A stretch of 64,000 nucleotides of DNA from Chitinophagales bacterium (GTDB lineage Bacteria; Bacteroidota; Bacteroidia; Chitinophagales; Saprospiraceae), in NCBI GenBank assembly GCA_013299105.1, contig JAAFJY010000011.1:62001-126000 (forward strand). Reading direction: 5' to 3'. How positions within the stretch are numbered: the first letter of the stretch is position 1; every line of letters starts with the position of its first letter. The notes beneath the pieces are model-generated. The model made no database searches and had not been told where the DNA came from. It saw only the letters and a list, made by a program, of their open reading frames with translations. The position numbers and the translations under genes were made by a program. This document shows, one piece after another, positions 53,443 to 61,895 of the stretch.

Positions 53443-54102
53443 TCATGCCAATATTTGCTGCCAATTGTTCCAAATTTGCTGTTCTAAAGCTTCCAATTCC
53501 ATGCCACGCAGCACAGCAGCAGCCTGGTAAACCTGTTTCACATCCATCAATTGGATGTCAGTTTCCAGAAAAAAACGATCCAAAGGCACAGCTTTGAGGC
53601 TTTGCGCAGCAGCGCTCTGGGGGCTAAGGGTAGCAGCGCCAAATGAAAAATGGAACCCCGCCTCAAGGAAGGTGTGCATCAAATCCGGTTTGCGGTTGAA
53701 GCCGTGCAAAACCAGTGGAACCTGAGGCTGGTGCCTTTTGACCAAGCCCAACAATTCGGAATAAGCTTTTACACAATGAATTACCAGCGGTTTGTTCAGC
53801 ACTCCCGCCAGCACCAGGCAAGTTTCAAAAACGGCTTCCTGGTACACCAATTCAGGCCCGCGCAAGCGGTCAAGGCCGCATTCGCCCAGCATCAGTACTT
53901 GTTCTTGGCGAGCTGCTGCATTGAGCCAATCCCATTGTTGGTCGCGCTCAAAATCGCGTTCGCCCACCAACCAAGGGTGCAAGCCCACTGAACAAGGCCC
54001 ATTCCACTGCTTAAACTCCTCACCTTCGCCCTGGTGAAAAGAGCGAATGCTCAGTCCTTGGCCAAGCGCTTGTGGATGATGACAGTGAAAATCGAGTAAC
54101 AT
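53443..54102 (-). CDS. TatD family metal-dependent hydrolase
   Basis: A 219-residue TIM-barrel hydrolase of the TatD DNase group, somewhat short for the family (usually 250-265). Metal ligands are visible: HxH in LDFHCHH, Glu in LGECGLDRL, His in LVIHCVKA, His in LVLHGFNR, and Asp in FLETDIQL. Members act as 3'-5' exonucleases in repair or as D-aminoacyl-tRNA deacylases. It is followed on the same strand by nothing close and is 12 bases from the lipoprotein gene upstream, so those two are likely co-transcribed. Confidence 0.9.
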   Translation of the reverse strand: MLLDFHCHHPQALGQGLSIRSFHQGEGEEFKQWNGPCSVGLHPWLVGERDFERDQQWDWLNAAARQEQVLMLGECGLDRLRGPELVYQEAVFETCLVLAGVLNKPLVIHCVKAYSELLGLVKRHQPQVPLVLHGFNRKPDLMHTFLEAGFHFSFGAATLSPQSAAAQSLKAVPLDRFFLETDIQLMDVKQVYQAAAVLRGMELEALEQQIWNNWQQILA

Positions 54103-54114
54103 TGCTCAAATAGC

Positions 54115-54570
54115 TTATTCCACATCAAGCATCTCCAAAGTAGTGTCAATCCCCGGCGGAAGGTCGATGAAATCAGGTTCTTTTCGGGCTTTGGGCGCAT
54201 CCACCAGCCATTGCTTTTTGATCCGCAGCAAGACGTATTCTTCTTCGTAAGCTTCAAATTGATCCTTGAGGCGGCATTTGCAAAAAGCAGAATCCCCCTT
54301 TACCCGGCAATTCATCGACAGAAAAATAGTTTGCAAAACCGTGGAATCGGCGGGCTCCATCGCCAGCATTTTGGCCAGGTCTTTTAGTCGTTTTTGCTCA
54401 GCTGGCGTGGCAAAAATGGAGGCTTGCTCAAAGTCATTTTCATCATAAAAAGCCTGGTAGGCCTTGAGCACATCGGCGGGCGTATTGGGCAGTTCTTCTT
54501 GTTTTTTGCAGGAAAAGAAGAAAGAAAAAATGCCGAGTCCAAATAACAAGAGGCGTAGTTGTTTCTTCAT
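54115..54570 (-). CDS. Lipoprotein of unknown function
   Basis: A 151-residue lipoprotein with lipobox FFFSC (Cys21). The mature part (PADVLKAYQAFYDENDFEQA to EYVLLRIKKQWLVDAPKARK) has the outline of small NTF2-like/DUF4878-type lipoproteins, with a helix-rich start, beta strands, and a MNCRVKGDSAFCKCRL segment with three cysteines. No function is known. It lies 12 bases upstream of the TatD-like gene on the same strand. Confidence 0.8.
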   Translation of the reverse strand: MKKQLRLLLFGLGIFSFFFSCKKQEELPNTPADVLKAYQAFYDENDFEQASIFATPAEQKRLKDLAKMLAMEPADSTVLQTIFLSMNCRVKGDSAFCKCRLKDQFEAYEEEYVLLRIKKQWLVDAPKARKEPDFIDLPPGIDTTLEMLDVE

Positions 54571-54620
54571 GGTATGTTTTTTGGGTGCAGGGAAAGCTTT
54601 TGCTGAGTTCTATAAAAAAA

Positions 54621-54644
54621 GCCAAAGCCGCAGTGGGCTTTGGC
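54621..54644 (-). terminator. Intrinsic terminator of dnaN
   Basis: GCCAAAGCC pairs with GGCTTTGGC (9 bp, 6-base loop). On the minus strand it is followed by T7, about 115 bases beyond the dnaN stop. Confidence 0.85.
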
Positions 54645-54726
54645 CTAAAAATTTAGTATCAGTAAGTTAGCTATAAAATTCTTTTCAACAGCAAAAAAGC
54701 TGTATTCGTGGCGAAATGCCCAGGCT

Positions 54727-54757
54727 CTTTTCAATCCTTCAACATTTCAACTTTCCC
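54727..54757 (-). repeat. TTGA-rich array (family C, site 7)
   Basis: On the minus strand, units GTTGAAATG, TTGAAGGA and TTGAAAAG begin within a few bases of the dnaN stop codon. Only one arm is present. Confidence 0.65.
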
Positions 54758-54758
54758 A

Positions 54759-55874
54759 TCAATTGCTCAACATCACGGGCATCACAAGCATCAGGATGTC
54801 TTCTCCAGGTACATCTTCGACGGGTAGCAGGATCGACGCACGAGTGGGGGTGGACAGTTCCAACTTCACCTCATCCGATTCCAATACGTTGAGCATTTCC
54901 AACACAAACTTGGCATTGTAACCGATCGTCAGTCCGTCGCCATCGTAAGTACAAGCCAATTTTTCGGTTGCTTCATTGGAAAAATCCAAGTCCTGAGCGG
55001 AGATCGTCAAGTTCCCAGGGGTAATGTTGAGGATCACCTGGTTGGTCGTTTTATTGGCATAAATGGCGATGCGGCGCATCGAGCTGGCAAAGTCGGCCCG
55101 CGACAAAGTCAGCGTATTCGGGTTGTCCACCGGGATGACTGCATTGTAATCCGGGTAGCGGGAATCGATCAAACGGCAGGCCATTTGGGTATTGCCAAAC
55201 TCAAAAAACGCATTGGCTTTGTTGAAGGACATTTTTACTTCGTCCTTGCTGTCCAGGGCGTTTTTGAGGAGGTTCAGGGCTTTTTTGGGCACAATGAATG
55301 AGGTGGAGACTTCGCTACCCAGGTTGGTAAAGGTGTAACGCACCAACTTGTGGGCATCAGTGGCCACCATGGTCAGTTTGTTGAAATCTACCTGGAAATA
55401 AACCCCCATCATGGCTAAGCGCAATTCGTCGTTGCTGGTGGCAAACAAGGTTTTGTTGACACCCTGAATCAGCGAACTGGCGGGCAGCACAATCGAATCT
55501 ACTTCATCAGCTTGTGGAATCGCAGGGAAATCCTGCCCATTTTCACCCGCCAGGCGGTACTTGCCATAAGCAGAAGTGATCTCCACCCCAAAGTTGTTTT
55601 CATTGATGGTGAAAGTAATGGGCTGCTGAGGCAAAGCCTTCAGGGTATCCAATAAAATTTTGGCCGGAATCGCCACTGTGCCATCGGAATCTGACATCAC
55701 ATCCATCGTGGTGGTGATCGTGGTGTCGAGGTCACTGGCGGTGATGGTGAGCTTGTTGTCACTGATGGTGAACAGAAAGTCTTCCAAAATAGGCAACACG
55801 GGATTGGAACCGATGGAGCCATTGGCTACTTGCAGTTGCTTCAAAAGTTCTGAAGAAGATACGCTAAATTTCAT
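54759..55874 (-). CDS. dnaN: DNA polymerase III beta subunit (sliding clamp)
   Basis: A 371-residue clamp that forms a dimeric ring around DNA and holds the polymerase. The three repeated domains are visible, starting MKFSVSSSELLKQLQVANGS, then the KTLFATSNDELRLAMMGVYF strand, and the C-terminal domain ending GEDILMLVMPVMLSN, where the clamp-binding pocket for QLxLF-type peptides forms. The length is normal. The gene is not next to dnaA or recF here, which is common in Bacteroidota. A TTGA array and a terminator follow. Confidence 0.98.
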   Translation of the reverse strand: MKFSVSSSELLKQLQVANGSIGSNPVLPILEDFLFTISDNKLTITASDLDTTITTTMDVMSDSDGTVAIPAKILLDTLKALPQQPITFTINENNFGVEITSAYGKYRLAGENGQDFPAIPQADEVDSIVLPASSLIQGVNKTLFATSNDELRLAMMGVYFQVDFNKLTMVATDAHKLVRYTFTNLGSEVSTSFIVPKKALNLLKNALDSKDEVKMSFNKANAFFEFGNTQMACRLIDSRYPDYNAVIPVDNPNTLTLSRADFASSMRRIAIYANKTTNQVILNITPGNLTISAQDLDFSNEATEKLACTYDGDGLTIGYNAKFVLEMLNVLESDEVKLELSTPTRASILLPVEDVPGEDILMLVMPVMLSN

Positions 55875-56179
55875 TGTCGCTGCTGGTTTGGGCTTGGTAC
55901 TCTAGTCAAGTCCAAGCTTAGATATGGGGCAAGTACCGTGTTTTTTGCTAGATAATTGAACCCAAATCAACTAATACTTGCAAAAATAGTACAAAACACT
56001 AAAAATTTGTCATCAAGAAATTAACATCCTGTGGAAAACGCAGAAAACGGATAAAATGCCAATTGTCACACCAGTGACACAATCATTTGTGGCAACGAAC
56101 GTTTTATAGTAGTGTTCTTACCAAAAACCCGGACAAACCAAGGCTCAATCACACCTTTGTTAAACACAAAATGATCATC
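55875..56179. other. Divergent intergenic region with a small palindrome
   Basis: No gene is supported. A short inverted repeat TGTCAC-ACCA-GTGACA lies at 56064-56079, about 100 bases before the cytochrome-like lipoprotein gene; it could be an operator. TGTGGAAAACGC near 56031 is similar to, but not the same as, a DnaA box. No clear TAnnTTTG element was found. Confidence 0.4.
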
Positions 56180-56563
56180 ATGAAGATCAAAGTACTTGCC
56201 TTGACGGGCTTATTGCTGTTCTGCGGCGTTGTTTTTTTTAGCGCCTGCGAAAAGGAGGACGACAATCCAGGGAGTAACAACTTGGATTGTAACACCGTTA
56301 CTGGGGCAACTTATACTTCCAATTCCGGGAAAATCAAATCCATTTTGGAAAGCAAATGTGCATCTGGCAATTGCCACGGTGCAGGCGGTTCTGGTCGCCG
56401 CGACTGGGCTTATGCGGATACTTACGCAGGCAACCAAGCGAGCTTCAACAAGATCACGAGTGCCATCAAAAATGGTACCATGCCCAAAGCAGGTTCACCT
56501 CGTTTGAGCCAGACCGAATTGGATCAGATCACTTGCTGGAGCCAAAACGGGTTCAAGGAATAG
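56180..56563 (+). CDS. Cytochrome c-like lipoprotein with CX4CH motif
   Basis: A 127-residue lipoprotein with lipobox FSAC (Cys23). The mature domain begins with ATYTSNSGKIKSILESKC and holds a CASGNCH sequence (C-x4-CH), a variant of the CxxCH haem-binding motif known in some periplasmic cytochromes of this phylum. A methionine ligand may lie in KNGTMPKAGSPRL, the typical late loop of small cytochromes. It could carry electrons at the periplasmic face. If haem is not attached, it may be a simple disulfide-bearing domain. The ATG at 56180 gives the best signal. A strong terminator follows. Confidence 0.75.
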   Translation: MKIKVLALTGLLLFCGVVFFSACEKEDDNPGSNNLDCNTVTGATYTSNSGKIKSILESKCASGNCHGAGGSGRRDWAYADTYAGNQASFNKITSAIKNGTMPKAGSPRLSQTELDQITCWSQNGFKE

Positions 56564-56590
56564 TAAAAAGCACAAATAAATGCTTTGAAT

Positions 56591-56624
56591 CAAGCCGTGC
56601 CGGATGTTTTTCTGGCACGGCTTG
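56591..56624 (+). terminator. Intrinsic terminator
   Basis: CAAGCCGTGCC pairs perfectly with GGCACGGCTTG (11 bp) over a loop of 12; TTCATTTTTGG follows. Confidence 0.85.
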
Positions 56625-56747
56625 TTCATTTTTGGCAAAAAATGCATGAAAAAGCATGACATGATGACATCTTGACTTAAAAAACTACCTTTGGCACTTC
56701 ATTTGTGAAAAGGCTTCCCATCTCACATAACCTAAACAATAATCGCC

Positions 56748-58379
56748 ATGGCGGCAAAAGAAATAACCCTGAGCACCAATGCCCAGGAGAGATTAAAAGC
56801 AGGCATCGACAAACTGGCCAATGCGGTAAAAGTTACCCTGGGCCCCAAAGGCCGTAACGTCGTGTTGGAACGCAAATTTGGCGGCCCGCAAGTGACCAAG
56901 GATGGTGTAACCGTAGCCAAAGAAATCGAACTAAGCGATGCCCTCGAAAACATGGGTGCCCAGTTGATCAAAGAAGTGGCTTCTAAAACTGCCAACATCG
57001 CTGGTGACGGCACCACTACTGCTACGGTTTTGGCCCAGGCCATCATCAACGCAGGCATGAAAAGCGTGACCTCCGGGGCCAACCCGATGGACCTCAAGCG
57101 GGGCATTGACAAGGCTGTGAAGGTCGCGGTAGCCAGCTTGCGCGAAATGGCCGAGCAAGTAGGTGATGATTTTGACAAAATCAAGCAAGTAGCCACTGTT
57201 TCAGCGAACAACGACGAAGAGATTGGCGAGCTGATCGCAGACGCCATGAAGCGCGTAAGCAAAGATGGCGTGATCACCATCGAAGAAGCGACTGGGACCG
57301 AAACCTTTGTGAAGGAAGTGAGCGGGATGCAGTTCGACCGCGGTTACCTTTCACCCTACTTCGTGACCGATATGGAAAACATGGTGGCCGAATACGATCA
57401 CCCACTCATCCTGATCCACGACAAGAAAATTTCGAATGTGAAGGAGTTGTTGCCTGTATTGGAAGCAAGTTCTCAGATGGGCCGCCCACTGCTGATCATC
57501 GCCGAAGACGTAGATGGCTCCGCCCTGAGCACCCTGGTGGTCAACCGCCTGCGCTCGGTTTTGAACGTAGTGGCCGTAAAAGCCCCTGGTTTTGGCGACC
57601 GCCGCAAAGCCATGCTCGAAGACATCGCCGTCCTGACTGGTGGTACCGTAGTGAGCGAAGAACAAGGTTATGCTTTGGAAAATACCGATGTCTCGATGTT
57701 GGGCCAAGCCGAGCGCATCAGCGTTGACAAGGACAACACTACCATCGTAAGTGGCCGTGGCGATGCCCAGGAGGTATCCGCTCGCGTGGCCCAGATCCGC
57801 TCTCAAATCGAAAGCACTACCTCTGACTACGACCGCGAAAAACTCCAGGAGCGCCTGGCCAAATTGGCGGGCGGCGTGGCTGTGTTGAACATCGGTGCAG
57901 TGACTGAAGTGGAAATGAAAGAGAAAAAAGACCGCGTTGACGACGCCCTGCACGCTACCCGCGCTGCCGTAGAGGAAGGTATCGTACCAGGCGGTGGCGT
58001 AGCACTGGTGCGCACGATCAAAGCCCTGGTGAACCTACGTGGTGTCAACGAAGACGAAAATACGGGTATCGACATCATCCGCAAAGCCCTAGAGTCTCCA
58101 TTGCGCATCATCGCTGAAAACGCAGGGGTAGAAGGTTCCGTAGTGTTGCAAAGAGTCCTGAATGGCAAAGGGGCTTACGGCTACAATGCCCGCTATGATC
58201 GATTCGAAGACCTGTACCTCGCAGGCGTAATCGACCCCGCCAAGGTTGCTCGTGTTGCCCTGGAAAATGCCGCTTCCATTGCCAGCATGGTCCTTACTAC
58301 CGAGGCTACCATCAGCGATAAGCCTGAGAAGAAAAAAGCAGGTGGTGACCAGCACCATCACCACCATGATGAGTATTGA
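56748..58379 (+). CDS. groL: Chaperonin GroEL, without adjacent groES and with His-rich C-terminus
   Basis: A 543-residue 60-kDa chaperonin. Signatures: [19 protein letters not shown] and [14 protein letters not shown] near the start, the ATP site [28 protein letters not shown] in the apical domain, and [10 protein letters not shown] in the equatorial domain. GroEL usually ends in GGM repeats and is preceded by groES in an operon. Here no groES lies upstream, and the tail reads [15 protein letters not shown], with five consecutive His and no GGM. It could be a second, specialised chaperonin. TACCTTTG at 56686-56693 is a likely -7 element. A terminator follows. Confidence 0.96.
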   Translation: MAAKEITLSTNAQERLKAGIDKLANAVKVTLGPKGRNVVLERKFGGPQVTKDGVTVAKEIELSDALENMGAQLIKEVASKTANIAGDGTTTATVLAQAIINAGMKSVTSGANPMDLKRGIDKAVKVAVASLREMAEQVGDDFDKIKQVATVSANNDEEIGELIADAMKRVSKDGVITIEEATGTETFVKEVSGMQFDRGYLSPYFVTDMENMVAEYDHPLILIHDKKISNVKELLPVLEASSQMGRPLLIIAEDVDGSALSTLVVNRLRSVLNVVAVKAPGFGDRRKAMLEDIAVLTGGTVVSEEQGYALENTDVSMLGQAERISVDKDNTTIVSGRGDAQEVSARVAQIRSQIESTTSDYDREKLQERLAKLAGGVAVLNIGAVTEVEMKEKKDRVDDALHATRAAVEEGIVPGGGVALVRTIKALVNLRGVNEDENTGIDIIRKALESPLRIIAENAGVEGSVVLQRVLNGKGAYGYNARYDRFEDLYLAGVIDPAKVARVALENAASIASMVLTTEATISDKPEKKKAGGDQHHHHHDEY

Positions 58380-58405
58380 TAGGCTATCTTTCTCCAGGAA
58401 CTAGA

Positions 58406-58436
58406 AAAAGCCGAGGCAAGGAATTGTCTCGGCTTT
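58406..58436 (+). terminator. Intrinsic terminator of groL
   Basis: AAAAGCCGAG pairs with CTCGGCTTTT (10 bp), with an inner CA/TG pair, 27 bases after the stop codon. Confidence 0.9.
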
Positions 58437-58440
58437 TGTG

Positions 58441-58514
58441 TTAGGAAGCGTAAAAAAATAAGGTGGACGGATTTGGGGTTAGCAAATCCGGCCAGTTTAT
58501 TTTAGCTCGAATAC
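58441..58514 (-). repeat. Family A repeat copy 4 (inverted, internally deleted)
   Basis: Read on the minus strand: GTATTCGAGCTAAAATAAAC, then CAAATCCGTCCACC, then TTATTTTTTTACGCTTCC. The outer arms are kept and match copy 2 most closely, but about 60 bases of the inner hairpin are missing, leaving a shorter perfect stem GGATTTG/CAAATCC. It lies 6 bases beyond the stop codon of the DUF418 gene. Confidence 0.8.
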
Positions 58515-58520
58515 TTATGA

Positions 58521-59633
58521 TCAGTTTATTGTTCGTTTGGGCTCCGCTCTATGGCTTTTTGCCCCACTCAAGATTCGCAATAATTTCTCAAAAGGCCCCA
58601 TCCCAAAGCGCCTGGTCCAGAGCACGCTGAATGCCACACTGATCACAAAATACAAAGCGGAAAAAAGCAAAATCCAAGCAGGTGACAAAGCCTCCTCGGC
58701 ACTGGTCAATCCATACTCTTTTTTCCCACTGATCACGGCCAGAACCACCAATCCCAAGGTCAGGTGTTGGATGTAATGGGTGAGTGTCATCCGGCCAGTT
58801 TGAAGCAAGTATTGGAGCCAAGATTTTTCCTCAAACCATTCTCCAAATTTTACCGCTACACACAAAATCAAAATGGAAACACCAGCAGTACTCAGCATAA
58901 AAGGTAAAAAAGGCGGCAAGTAATCAGCTTGTAGGTAAAAGGCCAAGTCCGCTGCAAATACCCCTTTTTCTGCCAAATACTGCAAAAAAGTAATGCTGCC
59001 AGACAAGCCCAAGCCGATCAGCGCCAAACGCAAACGCACATTAGCTCGGTTCCAATCCAATTGCCCCAAGTACATGCCCAGTAGAAAAAAGGCAATCCAG
59101 GGAAAAACCGGATTCCAGCCATTGTAGAGTGTATTTCGTAAAAGGCCCAGTGGTGTCCAAAAATCATGGTATTGAAAAGTCTCAAAATTCCAGGCGCTTT
59201 CGTAGGGAATGATCAACAGCAGGAGGTGAAAAATCAAAACAGCCGCCCCAGCCACCCAAAGCAGGATGTTCTTTGGCCGAAAAAGCAAAAACACCGCCAG
59301 GTGCATATAAGCCGCGTAAAAGTGCAAAATATCAGCAGGCCACCAGACATTCAAAGCCAAACCGAGCACAAACAAAACCCATGCACGTCGGACCGTACTG
59401 CGTCGTATTTCCACTTGCTTCAAGGGGTCATCAGCCGCACTTCTGCTCATCAGGCTTAAGCCCATACCTGACAAGATGACAAACAAAGAGCTGGAGTTGC
59501 CGTTGAAAAGATTGAGAAAAAATCCCAAGCCATCTTTTTTTGTGTGTTCACCAAAAACAATGTTGAAATTGACGATAAACATACCAAAAATGGCATAGGC
59601 ACGGGCCAAGTCAAAGCCGATGATTCGTTGCAT
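58521..59633 (-). CDS. DUF418/YeiB-like multi-pass membrane protein
   Basis: A 370-residue membrane protein with about 10 helices. The N-terminus RIIGFDLARAYAIFGMFIVN has the 'FD..RA.A..GM..VN' start typical of the acyltransferase-like membrane proteins (DUF418/YeiB and the HGSNAT/DUF1624 group). The C-terminal half contains the TGRMTLTHYIQHLTLG segment that defines DUF418. The family is predicted to transfer or move acyl groups across the membrane; no substrate is known. It is directly downstream of a Crp-type regulator gene, with a perfect 24-bp palindrome between them, so regulation by that factor is likely. Confidence 0.85.
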   Translation of the reverse strand: MQRIIGFDLARAYAIFGMFIVNFNIVFGEHTKKDGLGFFLNLFNGNSSSLFVILSGMGLSLMSRSAADDPLKQVEIRRSTVRRAWVLFVLGLALNVWWPADILHFYAAYMHLAVFLLFRPKNILLWVAGAAVLIFHLLLLIIPYESAWNFETFQYHDFWTPLGLLRNTLYNGWNPVFPWIAFFLLGMYLGQLDWNRANVRLRLALIGLGLSGSITFLQYLAEKGVFAADLAFYLQADYLPPFLPFMLSTAGVSILILCVAVKFGEWFEEKSWLQYLLQTGRMTLTHYIQHLTLGLVVLAVISGKKEYGLTSAEEALSPAWILLFSALYFVISVAFSVLWTRRFGMGPFEKLLRILSGAKSHRAEPKRTIN

Positions 59634-59675
59634 GAGTACTGATTTTGGGGCAAAAATCAGCTCATCGGAGGATTA

Positions 59676-59699
59676 AAAATTTGACCTAGGTCAAATTTT
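59676..59699. promoter_or_regulatory. Perfect 24-bp palindrome, likely Crp/Fnr-type operator
   Basis: AAAATTTGACC-TAGGTCAAATTTT is a perfect palindrome. Its core TTGAC-CTAG-GTCAA has the TTGAN-N4-NTCAA layout of Fnr/Crp sites. It overlaps the stop codon of the Crp-type regulator gene and lies 43 bases before the start of the DUF418 gene on the same strand. A site for that regulator is the simplest reading. Confidence 0.7.
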
Positions 59700-60260
59700 A
59701 GCTCGAACACGACTCAGGGTCTCCAAGGAAATGCCAAGATAAGAGGCAAGGTGGGTCAGGGGTACATACTGCACCAGGTGTGGCTCTTTTTCCAGTAAGC
59801 AGCGATAATGGTTCGTTGCGTCCATTGAGCGGAAGCGATGCATGCGCTCCTCCAACCAGATGGCGTAATACTCGCTCAAGAGCAAGTCCAATTCCATTAA
59901 TGCCGGATGTTTTTTCTTGAGCGCCTGGAAAACCTGGTAATCAAAAGTTTTTACCACTACATCGCTCAGGGCTTCAATGCATTCCTCGCTGGGAATTTGC
60001 AGCGTGTAACTGGCAAAGGAGAGCGCCAAATCGCCAGGGAAATAAAGCTCCGTACAAATTTCTTTGCCATCCAGCAAGACGTATTTCCTGGCCATGCCAT
60101 TTTCCAATTGGTAGCTGTTGCGGCAAACCATGCCTTCTCGCAATAGAAAGTCGCCCCGCTTGTAAGTTCTTATTTGTTCGGCCTTACTGAGTTCAAGGGC
60201 AACTACCGGGGATAGTTTCTTCAGGAAGACGTCGATACGGTTGAGCTGCTTTTCCAGCAT
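59691..60260 (-). CDS. Crp/Fnr family transcriptional regulator
   Basis: A 189-residue regulator. Residues about 15-120 form the cyclic-nucleotide-binding (jelly-roll) domain (YKRGDFLLREGMVCRNSYQL, then GKEICTELYFPGDLALSF). The C-terminal domain is short and ends with the helix-turn-helix LTHLASYLGISLETLSRVRAK. The key phosphate-binding cassette of true cAMP receptors (GE..RSA) is absent, so the ligand is not cAMP in the usual way; such short Bacteroidota members are of unknown signal. The palindrome over its stop codon is probably its own or its neighbour's operator. Confidence 0.9.
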   Translation of the reverse strand: MLEKQLNRIDVFLKKLSPVVALELSKAEQIRTYKRGDFLLREGMVCRNSYQLENGMARKYVLLDGKEICTELYFPGDLALSFASYTLQIPSEECIEALSDVVVKTFDYQVFQALKKKHPALMELDLLLSEYYAIWLEERMHRFRSMDATNHYRCLLEKEPHLVQYVPLTHLASYLGISLETLSRVRAKI

Positions 60261-60287
60261 AGCGCCTTGGATGCGATCTGAAATTGA

Positions 60288-60749
60288 TCAAATGTGCTTC
60301 TCGACCTCTTCCAGGTCCTTGCTCTCATAGCTAGGAAACCACTTGCCCAGTTGCTTGCGGGCGTTATCACGCACCTCGTCATTGATGAAGGCAGCGATGG
60401 CTACCAGGCCAAAACTGAGGATACCCAGGTCATCCGTATAGCCAATGATGGGCGAAAGGTCAGGCAGGAAGTCGATCGGCGAAATGAGGTAGCCTAAAAC
60501 GCCAATGACAATTTTTTTGGCCCAACCCGGAGTGTCTTTGCGCTTGTAGGCATAAAACATCAGGAGCGCCGCATAGACCGTTTTGACCCCAATTTTTCTG
60601 GCAAAACGGCTGATTTTATTCCAGAGTTTGTTCTCTGAAAATTTCTCTTCGTATTGCTCCAGGTCTTCTTCTTGGGGATCAAAGGGCTCTGAGGCCTGGG
60701 GTTGTTCCAAGCGCTCTGGATCAGTTTCTTTATTGCCTTTTTTCTTCAT
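60288..60749 (-). CDS. DUF1232 (YkvA-like) membrane protein
   Basis: A 153-residue protein. The N-terminal 45 residues are acidic and probably unstructured (TDPERLEQPQASEPFDPQEE). Residues about 60-130 form the DUF1232 domain, with YAALLMFYAYKRKDTPGWAK and GYLISPIDFLPDLSPIIGYT, two membrane-associated helices. The family's function is unknown. It lies 27 bases upstream of the Crp-type gene on the same strand, so the two are probably in one transcript. Confidence 0.9.
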   Translation of the reverse strand: MKKKGNKETDPERLEQPQASEPFDPQEEDLEQYEEKFSENKLWNKISRFARKIGVKTVYAALLMFYAYKRKDTPGWAKKIVIGVLGYLISPIDFLPDLSPIIGYTDDLGILSFGLVAIAAFINDEVRDNARKQLGKWFPSYESKDLEEVEKHI

Positions 60750-60888
60750 GGTTGTTGTGCAATTAAAAAGTAGCTACAAGTTGCAAGAATAATCAACACC
60801 AGGCAAGTATTGCCGATGAATGCCGCCAGGATTAAGACGAAACAAGGTAAAAATAGTATCGAATGTAGAAGAAGGATTTGAATTTTAC

Positions 60889-61221
60889 TCACCACGAATC
60901 TTCGTCGTCAATGACAGGTGGTTTGTAACTCATTTTGGTGGCCACCCTTTGTTTTTGCCTTTCCAAAATCAGGCAAGCCAAGCTCCAATGGGGCGGAACA
61001 GGAGCATGAGGCCGCAGGGCAAAAAGGATTTTGCCTTCGTCGATATCCAAGCGATACATGTAACTGAGCAGCAGGTCTAGGTTGGCTTCGATCATCTCAG
61101 CTACCCGAAAAGACAGGGCCTCAAGCAGGTCTTCCTCACTCATGAAACTATCTTCCTTGGTTTCCAATCCAAGGTCATTGGCCAATAAAGATGTGGTTTG
61201 CTCCAGCGTAGTATCTTTCAT
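60889..61221 (-). CDS. Small acidic cytosolic protein, unknown
   Basis: A 110-residue protein without signal or membrane helix. The middle is helical (LLEALSFRVAEMIEANLDLL, then LLSYMYRLDIDEGKILFALR). A proline-rich stretch (RPHAPVPPHWSLACLILERQ) is near the end, and the C-terminus is acidic (IDDEDSW). I recognise no family. It lies between DUF1232 and the next unknown gene on the same strand, with gaps of about 140 and 90 bases. Codon use looks like its neighbours. Confidence 0.65.
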   Translation of the reverse strand: MKDTTLEQTTSLLANDLGLETKEDSFMSEEDLLEALSFRVAEMIEANLDLLLSYMYRLDIDEGKILFALRPHAPVPPHWSLACLILERQKQRVATKMSYKPPVIDDEDSW

Positions 61222-61309
61222 CTGGACAAAGATAGCCTGAATCTCGTGGAGAATGCAAGCGCAGAAAAACAGCGAAATGAAAAGAGGAGAATAAAGGGGG
61301 ATTTGAAAG

Positions 61310-61738
61310 TCAAATATCCTTGACCGAATTGCGGTCCATCAAGATGTCTTTCAACTCTTTTAAAAACTGGTATTGGTGCGGCATCACGCGTTTGAAAGCT
61401 TCTTTGAATTCCAAGAAACTGCCGTTTTCCAGTTCTTCCACGGCTTCTTTCATGTGCACTGCATCCTCATAAAGCATCGACTTCAGAGAAGGTATGTCGT
61501 GCCATTCACCTTCGACCGCGAAGGCTTCTTCGGTTGGGGCGTTGGCTTCTGCTACCGGATCAAGGGCAATGAAACGTTTGTCGGCCTCCATGCCAGGCAT
61601 GGAAGTTTCGGCCTCAGTTTGGCGCTGAGGAACACTCAAGTACTTCGCATCTGGAGCATTTTCAAGAAAAATCTCTAAGCCTTTTTCCCGAAAACGGTAT
61701 ATGATCAGATTGATATTTTTAACGAAACTCATGGCCAC
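61310..61738 (-). CDS. Small cytosolic protein, unknown (N-terminus Nudix-like)
   Basis: A 142-residue protein. The first 25 residues (FVKNINLIIYRFREKGLEIF) look like the opening strand of a Nudix hydrolase, but no Nudix box (GX5EX7REUXEEXGU) follows, so the domain is absent or lost. The second half is helical and acidic (EDAVHMKEAVEELENGSFLE). No function can be given. It has its own good promoter (TTG-N19-TACCTTTG at 61789-61818). Confidence 0.65.
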   Translation of the reverse strand: MAMSFVKNINLIIYRFREKGLEIFLENAPDAKYLSVPQRQTEAETSMPGMEADKRFIALDPVAEANAPTEEAFAVEGEWHDIPSLKSMLYEDAVHMKEAVEELENGSFLEFKEAFKRVMPHQYQFLKELKDILMDRNSVKDI

Positions 61739-61788
61739 TTTCCCAATTGATGTGCTGCCTAAACAGAAAAAGGCATGAATTGGTTCAG

Positions 61789-61818
61789 CAAAGGTATGAA
61801 TTTAAGCAGAGCTGGCAA
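61789..61818 (-). promoter_or_regulatory. Bacteroidota-type promoter
   Basis: On the minus strand TTG (61818-61816) and TACCTTTG (61796-61789) are separated by exactly 19 bases; the start codon of the 142-residue gene is about 50 bases below. Confidence 0.75.
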
Positions 61819-61840
61819 AATTTAGTTCACTATCAGGCGA

Positions 61841-61869
61841 TTGGCTCACTGATATTATCCTTAACTTTA
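61841..61869 (+). promoter_or_regulatory. Promoter of the sugar isomerase gene
   Basis: TTG (61841-61843) and TAACTTTA (61862-61869) are 18 bases apart; the last base of the -7 element differs from the consensus. It is 26 bases before the ATG. This promoter and the minus-strand one lie almost back to back. Confidence 0.6.
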
Positions 61870-61895
61870 GGACCTCTACAAACAAAAAGCAAGCA

